From NCBI GenBank assembly GCA_036656615.1, contig JAVXHY010000015.1, positions 1-52,231 on the forward strand: a stretch of 52,231 nucleotides of DNA. The letters are read 5' to 3'. Positions 42,814-50,477 of this stretch are shown piece by piece. Position 1 is the first letter of the stretch, and the number at the start of each line of letters is the position of its first letter. The translations under genes and the position numbers were made by a program. The notes below the pieces were generated by a model. That model did no database searches. It was not told where the DNA came from and worked only from the letters and a program-made list of their open reading frames with translations. This stretch comes from CAUPWF01 sp036656615. GTDB taxonomy: Bacteria; Bacillota; Clostridia; Lachnospirales; Lachnospiraceae.

Positions 42814-44043
42814 TTATGCTTGATTTAATAATATTTCATCTAGGCTATAGATCATCTTTGCCTTTTTTTTCTTATACAAGACATGAAACCCTTCCTGAAT
42901 CCTTCGCATAACATTCTTTGCTGATTCATAATTACAGGTGGGAAGCATTAAGACAAATTGATTCGCACTATATCGGGCAACAGTATCTCCGGAACGCAAG
43001 TAAGACATAAGTACATGTTCTAATCCTTCCATTGCTTCCTTAACTATTAGCAGATATGCCTCACTTTCTTCATTTACGTAAGAAGAAACTTCTAATGTAA
43101 TCAGGCAAAGATACATGGATACTCCAAGCCTCGGTGCACGTCTTAATTCCAGCTGGTATACTTCCTTGAATATACCAAATTCACACAAGAACGCCCCTTT
43201 GTCTTCATGATCAACATCTAACTCCTGTTGAATAATAGTTAAATTCAATTCCTTTTGATGGTTCTTTTTAAGTAGCTCCTTATATAAATCACAAAGTTCT
43301 TTTGATGGCTGTACACCCAACTGATCATATAGTAACGTTGTAGCATTGCGGTATTGTTGAATCGCCTGTTTCATTTTGTTTTGTCCAATAAGTGCTTTAA
43401 TCAAATAATAATAAATTTGCTCTTCCAACGCATCCTTATCAATAGCCTGACTACAAATATCGAACATTTCACAATACCTGCCCCTTGCATCCAATAGACA
43501 TGACACCGATTCCACAGCATTTAAATATAAAGAATGATAATACATTGCCAATGGTGCAATCCATACTTCACTTGCTTGTTTTGGTAAAAATGTGCCACTA
43601 TATAAACCCAAAGCCTGCAAATAACAATTTATTTTATCCTCTTCATTAACCATACCTTGTGCTAATTTACATAATTTCTCGAATTCTTCTGCATCTACCC
43701 GTGTCTTGATTTCCGGATTCCATGAATACGAGCCGCTTCCTGTAATGATAAGCTCACTATTCCCACATTTGGCTTTCATAATACTTCGTAGTCGATACAT
43801 AAGATTCTTGAGTGCTCCTGCTGGATTATCACTACTTTCATCACGCCATAATACTTCGCCAATTTTCTGAACTGATATGGGATGATTTCTATGACATAAA
43901 AAATATGTTAGCAATTGTGTTACTTTCTCCGAATGTATATTAGTCTCATTTAATACTCCATCCTTACTTTTTAGCTGAAATTCTCCAAGTAGCCTGACTT
44001 CTAATACGCTTTTATCAATTTCTATTTCATTATTTGTTTTCAT
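42814..44043 (-). CDS. SARP/BTAD-type transcriptional regulator with degenerate GGDEF-like C-terminus
   Basis: 409 residues. An OmpR-type winged helix (about 12-107: VRLLGEFQLKSKDG ... HRNHPISVQKIGEVLWRD) is followed by a bacterial transcriptional activator domain (115-260: ALGLYSGTFLPKQASEVWIA ... QYRNATTLLYDQLGVQPS). This is the SARP architecture. The last 120 residues fit a diguanylate-cyclase fold: RSGDTVARYSANQFVLMLP aligns with R-x-x-D-x-x-A-R-x-G-G-D-E-F, with SANQF in place of GGDEF, so it should not make c-di-GMP. I prefer the ATG at 44043 over the one three codons upstream on spacing. Likely binds the direct repeats before all three fibre operons. Confidence 0.86.
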   Translation of the reverse strand: MKTNNEIEIDKSVLEVRLLGEFQLKSKDGVLNETNIHSEKVTQLLTYFLCHRNHPISVQKIGEVLWRDESSDNPAGALKNLMYRLRSIMKAKCGNSELIITGSGSYSWNPEIKTRVDAEEFEKLCKLAQGMVNEEDKINCYLQALGLYSGTFLPKQASEVWIAPLAMYYHSLYLNAVESVSCLLDARGRYCEMFDICSQAIDKDALEEQIYYYLIKALIGQNKMKQAIQQYRNATTLLYDQLGVQPSKELCDLYKELLKKNHQKELNLTIIQQELDVDHEDKGAFLCEFGIFKEVYQLELRRAPRLGVSMYLCLITLEVSSYVNEESEAYLLIVKEAMEGLEHVLMSYLRSGDTVARYSANQFVLMLPTCNYESAKNVMRRIQEGFHVLYKKKKAKMIYSLDEILLNQA

Positions 44044-44113
44044 AATCCCCATTCCCCTAAGTCTTGCAAATAATTATGGTCTTTCATGGCCTAAAAAGAA
44101 TATTTGATACGTG

Positions 44114-44992
44114 TTATGTGTGTTTTCTTCGTTTAATCAAAAGTATAACGACTGCTGCTAGGGCAAGAAGTGATATTATACCAACTGTAATAGGCACCCA
44201 TTCCCCTTTGGAATCAAGCCTTTCCAATCCCTGTGGCACTGCCTCATCTTTAATAGTCTGTGTAGATTTTTCTTTTTCCTTCCCTGCTCGTGGGATCTGA
44301 TTATCTGGCACATTGGTCAGCTGTTTATCCTGTTCTTCTTGACTTACATTTCCCGGCACTTGGGTTTCGATATTGTTATCCATTCCCCTAGTATTTGATG
44401 ACACTGTTTCATTCTGCACCACTGTTCCTGGTGTTACTTCACTTGTCGACGGCGGAGTAACCGCTCCACCTGTCATAGTATATGTAAAAACAATTTCCGT
44501 ACCTTTCTTTTCGACTACAATACTTTTCTCGGCTTCATTCGCTTCATATCCTGCAATACTAATTGGGTGAACTATAAGCGGTGCTCCCTTTTCAACTATC
44601 TTTACCTGTTGTGTGGCTAGTGCCATTCCATCACTATCCACATAACTAATACGGCAGTCCACTTCATGAATCAATTTCCTATATTGTGCTACATATACAG
44701 CTTTACCTGTTACAGTAGATTCTATCTGCGGACTCCAACCAGTAAAAAAATATCCATTTTCTTGATGGATCATATTGTCATAATCACCAATAAAAAGCGT
44801 GGTTCCATAAGGGATGAACCGTGTCACACTTGTTGTATTATCCACTGTTCCATGGGAGCCTGAACGGAATGTTATATCATAACTTCGTTCTTCTGCCTGT
44901 ACAGTAAACGTAGGGAAGAGAAGCATACCCAAGACACAGACAGCACATAAGCAGCCAATTGTCTTTTTCCATGTTCCACTTGTTGTTCCCAT
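44114..44992 (-). CDS. Membrane-anchored surface protein with MucBP/InlB-like repeat region
   Basis: 292 residues: signal peptide ending FTVQAEERS, then a repeat-like beta region (YDITFRSGSHGTVDNTTSVT, FTGWSP) similar to InlB B-repeats, then a MucBP-like part (CRISYVDSDGMALATQQVKI ... IVFTYTMTGG). A Pro/Thr/Asn/Glu-rich stalk (175-255), one membrane helix (VPITVGIISLLALAAVVILLI) and a basic tail (KRRKHT) follow. There is no LPxTG before the helix. Starts within the upstream stop (TAATG). Probably a membrane-anchored part or base of the fibre; inference. Confidence 0.78.
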   Translation of the reverse strand: MGTTSGTWKKTIGCLCAVCVLGMLLFPTFTVQAEERSYDITFRSGSHGTVDNTTSVTRFIPYGTTLFIGDYDNMIHQENGYFFTGWSPQIESTVTGKAVYVAQYRKLIHEVDCRISYVDSDGMALATQQVKIVEKGAPLIVHPISIAGYEANEAEKSIVVEKKGTEIVFTYTMTGGAVTPPSTSEVTPGTVVQNETVSSNTRGMDNNIETQVPGNVSQEEQDKQLTNVPDNQIPRAGKEKEKSTQTIKDEAVPQGLERLDSKGEWVPITVGIISLLALAAVVILLIKRRKHT

Positions 44993-45669
44993 TACTTATT
45001 CCTCCATTCTCTTTTTTTCTTTACTAAAATAGTTCCTGCAGTACTTAGACTTATCCCTGCCAAAAGGAGAAGGACTAATGGAAAATTATCTCCCGTTTTA
45101 ATAACTTGCAGCGGATTTCCTGCTCCATGAACCTTTTTTGCTACCATAGCATCTTTATTTAATTTTTCTACACGAATATTTAATTTGATTAAGCCTTGCT
45201 TATTCTGGTAGTCCACTCCCGCTGAATCACCATCCAAGGAAATACCTACTTTTACATTTATACTTTCACCCTTTTTCAGTGAAGCTAAAAGAAAATCCTG
45301 CCCAAGAAATGTTTTTCCAACATCATCCTTGCTCCCAATAATACCTTGATAGAATTTTGTTCCATCTTTAGAAAGATCTATATCATAAATTGCCTCCTGG
45401 TTTCCTTTATCTGCTATATTGTCAGGAACTTCACCACTGAGATAAAAATTCAGCTCATCATAATCATTATTTATTAGTTTAATTACTTGTTCCTTTCTTT
45501 GTCCTGGTTCCATGTCTGTAAAACCATCCATAAATCTTCCATTTTCCGGCACTATAAATTTATCTGCCTCTCCTTCAAAAGTAATCATCTTATCACTTGC
45601 CACAGCTGGAAGCACGGAAACAAACACTATGGAGAATACCATGAAACACAATATTATCTTTTTTCCCAT
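44992..45669 (-). CDS. Membrane-anchored secreted protein with VIKTGD sorting-like tail
   Basis: 225 residues. Signal peptide ending LPAVASDK, a beta-rich domain of about 150 residues (ITFEGEADKFIVPENGRFMDG ... LIKLNIRVEKL) and a tail VIKTGDNFPLVLLLLAGISL then a basic end (KKKREW). The tail has the layout of a sortase signal (x-x-K-T-G-D/N, helix, positive end) but the motif is VIKTG rather than LPxTG. No sortase gene is in the window. Sits between a TasA-related gene (11 nt) and the MucBP-like gene (1-bp overlap). Confidence 0.78.
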   Translation of the reverse strand: MGKKIILCFMVFSIVFVSVLPAVASDKMITFEGEADKFIVPENGRFMDGFTDMEPGQRKEQVIKLINNDYDELNFYLSGEVPDNIADKGNQEAIYDIDLSKDGTKFYQGIIGSKDDVGKTFLGQDFLLASLKKGESINVKVGISLDGDSAGVDYQNKQGLIKLNIRVEKLNKDAMVAKKVHGAGNPLQVIKTGDNFPLVLLLLAGISLSTAGTILVKKKREWRNK

Positions 45670-45680
45670 TTTGCACTCCT

Positions 45681-46325
45681 TTATTGTTCTTTAATTGATT
45701 GAATGGTATCACCTTTCATATCGGCAATAATACCCCATTCCGCCAACATCGCACTCTGAGCTGCTACTACCTGAATTGCATCTGCGTCAAATTCCACAAC
45801 ACTCTTTAAATCCGTATAGGCATTACTATTTTGAAGTGTACCATTAAGAATTGTAAATCGATCCATAATCGGTGTGGTCTGTTCCCCTCCTTTTAATGGC
45901 TTCTTATAATAATAGTAAAGTACTTCACCATAGGTATCACCATCCATAATAATCCAGTTAGCTTTTTCATCTGTCTCAATTCGGATTTCTTTTGGATCTG
46001 CATCCATATTCTTTTTATTATCTTTATCTTTCCAATATTTATTTACCGTTACCCGAAGGTATATCGGCTTTTGATTAGAATTTTCAGCTTTAACTTCTTC
46101 TTCAACGATATCCATTGGCATGCCGGAATAAGCAATTCCTTTTTGGATAATGGAAACTGGTTGCTTATTGGAATCTGCCGTTTGTATGAGGGATACTCCA
46201 ATAGCTGATGTAGTAATCTGACTCTGTACGGAAGTATCTGCTTGAAAATATGCTATAGTTCCACCTATGGCGGTAGCAATCATTATGACTGCAGCTGTTA
46301 TAATAAGGACTCCTTTTTTTTTCAC
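45681..46325 (-). CDS. TasA-related secreted protein, YYYY/GEQTTP subgroup
   Basis: 214 residues. SipW-type signal ATAIGGTIAYFQADTSVQSQ, then a mature part with VLYYYYKKPLKGGEQTTPIM and VEFDADAIQVVAA, matching the protein at 37179-37829. GTG start at 46325 with AGGAG 7 nt upstream. First gene of the operon TasA-related / VIKTGD protein / MucBP-like protein / regulator / small protein. The signal is the cognate of the SipW enzyme encoded in the next operon. Confidence 0.85.
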   Translation of the reverse strand: MKKKGVLIITAAVIMIATAIGGTIAYFQADTSVQSQITTSAIGVSLIQTADSNKQPVSIIQKGIAYSGMPMDIVEEEVKAENSNQKPIYLRVTVNKYWKDKDNKKNMDADPKEIRIETDEKANWIIMDGDTYGEVLYYYYKKPLKGGEQTTPIMDRFTILNGTLQNSNAYTDLKSVVEFDADAIQVVAAQSAMLAEWGIIADMKGDTIQSIKEQ

Positions 46326-46402
46326 TATTCTGCTCCTTTATACGTGGTTTCCGAACTTTAAAATGATTCATAAAATACATGATACAGTACGCTCTTAAAC
46401 AC

Positions 46403-46434
46403 ATTATACGAACCACTTGTCACACACCAGTCAC
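46403..46434 (-). promoter_or_regulatory. Direct-repeat promoter of the first fibre operon (SARP-type site C)
   Basis: Minus strand: GTGAC (46430-46434), N6, GTGAC (46419-46423), N10, a perfect -10 TATAAT (46403-46408). The flanking bases differ from sites A and B but the spacing is identical. A possible third half-site (GTCAT on the plus strand at 46440-46444) is 10 bp further. This operon carries the regulator gene itself, so autoregulation is likely. Confidence 0.77.
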
Positions 46435-46504
46435 ACAGAGTCATTTTATATATATTAAGCATCATAAAACGAAATTTTATTGTTGTGAATATTTCCACAA
46501 ATAA

Positions 46505-46543
46505 GGACTCCTAAATCAACTATTTATGCAGATTTAGGAGCCC
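46505..46543. repeat. Orphan hairpin in the divergent gap
   Basis: CTCCTAAATC (46508-46517) pairs with GATTTAGGAG (46531-46540), extended by GG/CC past one mismatch. On the minus strand it is followed by TTATTT, on the plus strand by no U-tract. It is not at the end of any gene seen. Confidence 0.5.
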
Positions 46544-46680
46544 TATGAAAGACTTCTCAATATAGTTGCCACCCCATGCCATCAGCTACCTTTGACCACC
46601 TTCTGTCATCTACAATACATCATATCGTACATAAAATCAAGATATAAATCGAGTATTACCACAACATTTATGATATAATT

Positions 46681-46710
46681 GTATTATTGCTTTAAACAAT
46701 AATACTTTTT
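46681..46710 (+). terminator. Terminator-like hairpin upstream of the transglutaminase-like gene
   Basis: GTATTATTG / CAATAATAC, 7-nt loop, followed by five U on the plus strand. AT-rich, so weak. It would end or attenuate a plus-strand transcript coming from the gap, for which no gene is seen. Confidence 0.45.
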
Positions 46711-46770
46711 GCACAAAATCCTTTTTATTATAATACTCATTTTAACTCTTATGTCAATGGAGGTTCTATT

Positions 46771-47688
46771 ATGAATCGGTTTCTGCGAAACTGCATATTG
46801 ATATTTTTTGTAATGCTAATATTTTGCACTGGCTGTTCTAGCAAAATTAGAGAACAAAAAAATGCACCTTGCAGGGATAATACCCCACAGGTGCTTGTTC
46901 CTTGTGCTACTGGAGTTACCGTATATACTTCTGATGCAGCTACCCTTGATGCCTCTAACGCTTCGGAAGGTTACATCATGGTAAAGTACAATGGAAATAA
47001 TTCCAAAGTCAAACTTCAAATTGCAACACCAAAGAAAACTACTTATACTTACTTACTAAGTGGACATGATTTGTTAGAAACTTTTCCTTTAACCGAAGGC
47101 GATGGGCTTTATCAATTTACCGTATTTGAAAATGTAGCAGACGATCAATATGCCACCATCCTCTCCCATACTCTAGAAGTCCATATCTCAGATAAATTTA
47201 AGCCTTTCTTATATCCAAATCAATATGTGAACTTTACACCACAGAATGCTGCCATTACAAAGAGCTGCTATCTGGCAAAAGGTGCTATTTCTGATTTAGA
47301 TGTAGTGACTAATATCTATAATTATGTAATTGATACAATTTCTTACGATACTAGATTAGCTCAGCATGTGTCTTATGATTATCTTCCTAATATTGATCAA
47401 ACCTTACAGTCAAAAAAAGGAATCTGCTTTGATTATTCTGCCTTGATGACTGCGATGCTACGGTCCCAGCGCATACCAACTAAACTGGAAGTCGGTTATT
47501 CCAGTGATAATTATCATGCATGGATTAGCACCTATGTTGACGATATCGGCTGGGTAAATCATGTCATTGAATTCAATGGACACTCCTGGTCACTTATGGA
47601 TCCCACTCTAGCCGCCAGCAATGACTCCCACCACGTAAAAAACTATCTAAAAGATGAAGGAAATTATATTGTAAAATACACCTATTAG
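46771..47688 (+). CDS. Transglutaminase-like lipoprotein
   Basis: 305 residues with lipobox CTGC near residue 22, so membrane-anchored outside. C-terminal transglutaminase-core triad: Cys in SKKGICFDYSALMTAMLRSQ, His in NYHAWIST, Asp in SLMDPTLA. The N-terminal 130 residues are beta-rich and not recognised. Such bacterial proteins are often proteases or protein cross-linkers; the activity here is unknown. GGAGG precedes the ATG. Divergent from the fibre regulon, which makes cross-linking of fibre subunits a tempting but untested idea. Ends at a strong hairpin before spmB. Confidence 0.85.
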   Translation: MNRFLRNCILIFFVMLIFCTGCSSKIREQKNAPCRDNTPQVLVPCATGVTVYTSDAATLDASNASEGYIMVKYNGNNSKVKLQIATPKKTTYTYLLSGHDLLETFPLTEGDGLYQFTVFENVADDQYATILSHTLEVHISDKFKPFLYPNQYVNFTPQNAAITKSCYLAKGAISDLDVVTNIYNYVIDTISYDTRLAQHVSYDYLPNIDQTLQSKKGICFDYSALMTAMLRSQRIPTKLEVGYSSDNYHAWISTYVDDIGWVNHVIEFNGHSWSLMDPTLAASNDSHHVKNYLKDEGNYIVKYTY

Positions 47689-47738
47689 ATTTTATCTATA
47701 TGATAGTTTTAATCGAAAATACCCTAAAAAGAATAGTT

Positions 47739-47781
47739 GCCCCTATCTTTTCATATACTATGAAAAACGATAGGGGCTTTT
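47739..47781 (+). terminator. Strong hairpin terminator overlapping the spmB ribosome site
   Basis: Outer stem GCCCCTATC (47739-47747) with GATAGGGGC (47769-47777), continued inside by TTTTCAT / ATGAAAA around a 5-nt loop, with a 2-nt bulge; four U follow. The right arm contains AGGGG, the only ribosome site for spmB, which starts 6 nt later. Confidence 0.85.
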
Positions 47782-47783
47782 AA

Positions 47784-48311
47784 ATGCAATTTCTTATATT
47801 CATTTCAAATACAATAATTCCATTCGTCATCTTCGGAATTATTTCCTATGGAATGCTTACAAAAATAAATGTATATGACGAATTCATAACTGGTGCAAAA
47901 AACGGCTTTCTTACCATCCTCAAAATAATGCCCACCTTAATAGGACTAATGATAGCAGTAGGGATATTAAGAGCTTCCGGATTTTTGGAATTTCTCGCAA
48001 AGCTCCTTGGCACCGTCACCTTATACATGGGGTTCCCACCACAATTAGTTCCTCTTGCTATTATTAAGATGTTCTCTTCTAGTGGTGCTACCAGTATGTT
48101 GCTTGATATTTATAAGGAATATGGCACTGACTCACCTATGGGTTATATTGCCTCCATCATGATGAGTTCTACAGAAACCATCTTCTATACCATGAGTGTA
48201 TATTTTATTGCTGCCAAGGTCATAAGGACACGGTGGACCCTTTTAGGTGCACTGTCTGCAACCATTTCCGGAATTATAGCAAGTGTATTGCTTGGAAAAG
48301 CCTTATGCTGA
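47784..48311 (+). CDS. spmB: Spore maturation protein SpmB
   Basis: Membrane protein of the nucleoside-recognition/SpmB group, needed in B. subtilis for spore core dehydration. 175 residues, about four or five helices. Signature regions KIMPTLIGLMIAVGILRASG and SGATSMLLDIYKEYGTDSP, then MMSSTETIFYTMSVYF. In most genomes spmA lies directly upstream; here the neighbour is the transglutaminase-like gene and no spmA is in the window. No good promoter of its own was found in the short gap. Confidence 0.9.
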   Translation: MQFLIFISNTIIPFVIFGIISYGMLTKINVYDEFITGAKNGFLTILKIMPTLIGLMIAVGILRASGFLEFLAKLLGTVTLYMGFPPQLVPLAIIKMFSSSGATSMLLDIYKEYGTDSPMGYIASIMMSSTETIFYTMSVYFIAAKVIRTRWTLLGALSATISGIIASVLLGKALC

Positions 48312-48337
48312 TTTTTGCAACTACAGACTGCTTTTCG

Positions 48338-49219
48338 CTAATCGTGTGCATTTAACCATTCATTTAATATTTTTACATATTTATCATGTTCTTCTACAAA
48401 ACACATATGACGACTAAATTCAAAAAGTTCCCATTTGGAATTTGGAATTCTGTCATACATGAACTTGGCAATCCATGGTGTACATAAATCAAGTAGACCA
48501 CTCATAACTAAACATGGCTCTTGAATATCTTTTAACTGTTCCCTTACATCATAATTCTTTAATGTTCCACTTGGTGCAAATTCGCTTTGTCCCCATGCGG
48601 TAATATACGCTTCCGTTCCAGACTTTTTAGGTCTTCTTAAACATTCTGGTGAATGTTCATCTGGAATTCCTGCACAATAACGTTCCATGAATTTATCTAC
48701 ACCTGCCAAATAATCTGGATCATCGTAATTGCCTGCTGCCTCTGCCTTTGCAATTGCATCCTGCATTTCCTGTGGGAAATATGTGAGATGACGTCTCTGC
48801 TCTTTTTCCCACATGCAAGATGCTGGAAGCGTACTTGAAAGCACAGCACTTTTAATTCCGTCCGGTTTATAATTGCACAAATATTCCAGTAACTGCATAC
48901 CACCCCAGGATTGTCCAAGCAAATGAATCTCATCCAATCCCAAATGCTTGCGAAGTGCAATTAATTCTTCGACCCAAGTTTCTGCTGTCCATAAATCAGG
49001 TCTATTTGCTACAAATGAATTCCCACATCCTAATTGGTCATACATAATAACTGCCCTGCCATCCTCAGCAACATTATCAAGTACTTCAAAATAATTATGA
49101 GTAGATCCAGGTCCGCCATGTAGTAACACGATTGGTTTCTTGTCTCCTATACATTCACCAACAATACGATAATATGTTTTGTACTCTTTGAATGGCATGT
49201 ATCCTTCTGTAATTTTCAT
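48338..49219 (-). CDS. pip: Proline iminopeptidase-type alpha/beta hydrolase
   Basis: Cytoplasmic serine peptidase removing N-terminal proline (family S33). Oxyanion region LLHGGPGSTHNYFEVL, MYDQLGCGNS, nucleophile elbow GQSWGG, Asp in SGLLDLCTP, His in FSRHMCFVEE. 293 residues, normal for the tricorn-factor-like branch. AAGGAGG precedes the ATG. Convergent with spmB, 26 bp apart. Substrate preference is inferred. Confidence 0.88.
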   Translation of the reverse strand: MKITEGYMPFKEYKTYYRIVGECIGDKKPIVLLHGGPGSTHNYFEVLDNVAEDGRAVIMYDQLGCGNSFVANRPDLWTAETWVEELIALRKHLGLDEIHLLGQSWGGMQLLEYLCNYKPDGIKSAVLSSTLPASCMWEKEQRRHLTYFPQEMQDAIAKAEAAGNYDDPDYLAGVDKFMERYCAGIPDEHSPECLRRPKKSGTEAYITAWGQSEFAPSGTLKNYDVREQLKDIQEPCLVMSGLLDLCTPWIAKFMYDRIPNSKWELFEFSRHMCFVEEHDKYVKILNEWLNAHD

Positions 49220-49312
49220 GAATTAAATCCTCCTTGCCGTCTTAGGCTTGTTATGTTGTATTCTGGTACAGAATTTGTTATTACTATTTGATTAGTATCA
49301 GACTTGGTTGCT

Positions 49313-49341
49313 ATTATAACACTTTGAGAAAAAAAATACAA
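49313..49341 (-). promoter_or_regulatory. Putative promoter of the iminopeptidase gene
   Basis: Minus strand TTGTAT (49336-49341), 17-bp spacer, perfect TATAAT (49313-49318) with extended TG two bases upstream. Confidence 0.68.
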
Positions 49342-50313
49342 TCAATCTGGCACATCCATCTTTGAGTAATTTACAACGTAGATTCCCGTACACACAAGAC
49401 CAAGTGCAATAAGACTTTTTGCTCCAAATGCATTATTTTTTTCCCCTAAAAGAGCTGCTGACCACAACACACCACAAATAGGATTCATAAAATTAAAAAC
49501 CGCTACCTTGGATACTGGATTATACTTCAGTAAAATCCCCCACAAAGAGAAGGCTACTGCTGAAATAAATGCCAAATATATAAGCATCGCCGTTGATTCC
49601 AGTGTAAATCCCTGTATCTGCCCACCTGTAACAAATCCAATGAGAATCATAATCAGACCGCCTACAACGAACTGGTAACCACTTAAAATAACAGGATCCT
49701 CTGTCTTAGTATATTGTTTTAAATATATAGACGAAAATGCAAAGGAAATGGATGATAACAGCATAAAACCCTCACCTAAAAAATGCATATTTATATGCAA
49801 TCCTATTCCTGTTATATTTATTAAAACCAATCCCAAAAATCCAAAAGTACAGCCCACAACTTTCTTGATTGTTAGTTTTTCTTGTTTAAACAGCAGACTT
49901 GCCATTAGGATTGCAATAAATACATTGGTTCCTCCAATAATAGAAGCTTTCACTCCTTCTGTATGGGCTAGTCCAATGTAAAAAAATAGATATTGTGCTA
50001 CTGTCTGCATGAGACTTAGCTTTCCAATCTTCATATAAGACTTTCTTTGTGGAATTAAAACATGTCCATTAAGAATACTGCCAATCACAATTGACAATAC
50101 TCCCGCTATGGTAAACCGATATCCCGCAAATAATATCTGTGACCCAATAGCATCCTTTGAAATATGGAACATTTGATAACCTATTTTAATACACGGAAAA
50201 GCGCTTCCCCATAATACACAACAGATCATTGCCATAAACCATATAACAATTGTTTTTTGCATTAATTGTGTTTTTGTACTTTCTATGTTTCGTCTTATAA
50301 TTGTATGCTTCAC
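49342..50313 (-). CDS. EamA/DMT-family transporter
   Basis: Drug/metabolite exporter-type membrane protein with ten predicted helices in two EamA halves (for example CVLWGSAFPCIKIGY in the first, SSISFAFSSIYLKQYTK and VAVFNFMNPICGVLWSA in the second). 323 residues. GTG start at 50313 with AAGGA upstream. Substrate cannot be told from sequence. Divergent from the PspA-like gene. Confidence 0.9.
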   Translation of the reverse strand: MKHTIIRRNIESTKTQLMQKTIVIWFMAMICCVLWGSAFPCIKIGYQMFHISKDAIGSQILFAGYRFTIAGVLSIVIGSILNGHVLIPQRKSYMKIGKLSLMQTVAQYLFFYIGLAHTEGVKASIIGGTNVFIAILMASLLFKQEKLTIKKVVGCTFGFLGLVLINITGIGLHINMHFLGEGFMLLSSISFAFSSIYLKQYTKTEDPVILSGYQFVVGGLIMILIGFVTGGQIQGFTLESTAMLIYLAFISAVAFSLWGILLKYNPVSKVAVFNFMNPICGVLWSAALLGEKNNAFGAKSLIALGLVCTGIYVVNYSKMDVPD

Positions 50314-50477
50314 TTATTGGTCCTTCCTTGTTTTTTTACACATTCTCTTTCCTAGAATTATAACATAGCATTTTATAAAAATACATTGTTGGTAACCATT
50401 GATTTTTTTCTTAATAATTGATAAACTGAACTATCAGTATAAACCAAAAAACCAAAATAGAAAGGGAGGATATTCAA

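Larger units (their letters stand above)
46435..46770. other. Divergent intergenic region, no gene seen
   Basis: AT-rich gap between the fibre regulon and the transglutaminase-like gene. It contains a strong hairpin at 46505-46543, a hairpin with a U-tract at 46681-46710, and an extended -10 (TGATATAAT, 46671-46679) plus another TATAAT (46729-46734) for the plus strand. No credible open frame. Promoter assignment is uncertain because neither -10 has a good -35. Confidence 0.55.

Noticed and set aside
44114..44230. LPxTG signal at the end of the MucBP-like protein
   Set aside because: VPITVG before the helix lacks the T-G pair after a Pro-x; treated as a membrane anchor.
46440..46444. Third GTCAC-like repeat at site C
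   Set aside because: GTCAT at a 10-bp distance breaks the 11-bp period and is not present at sites A and B; noted but not part of the motif.
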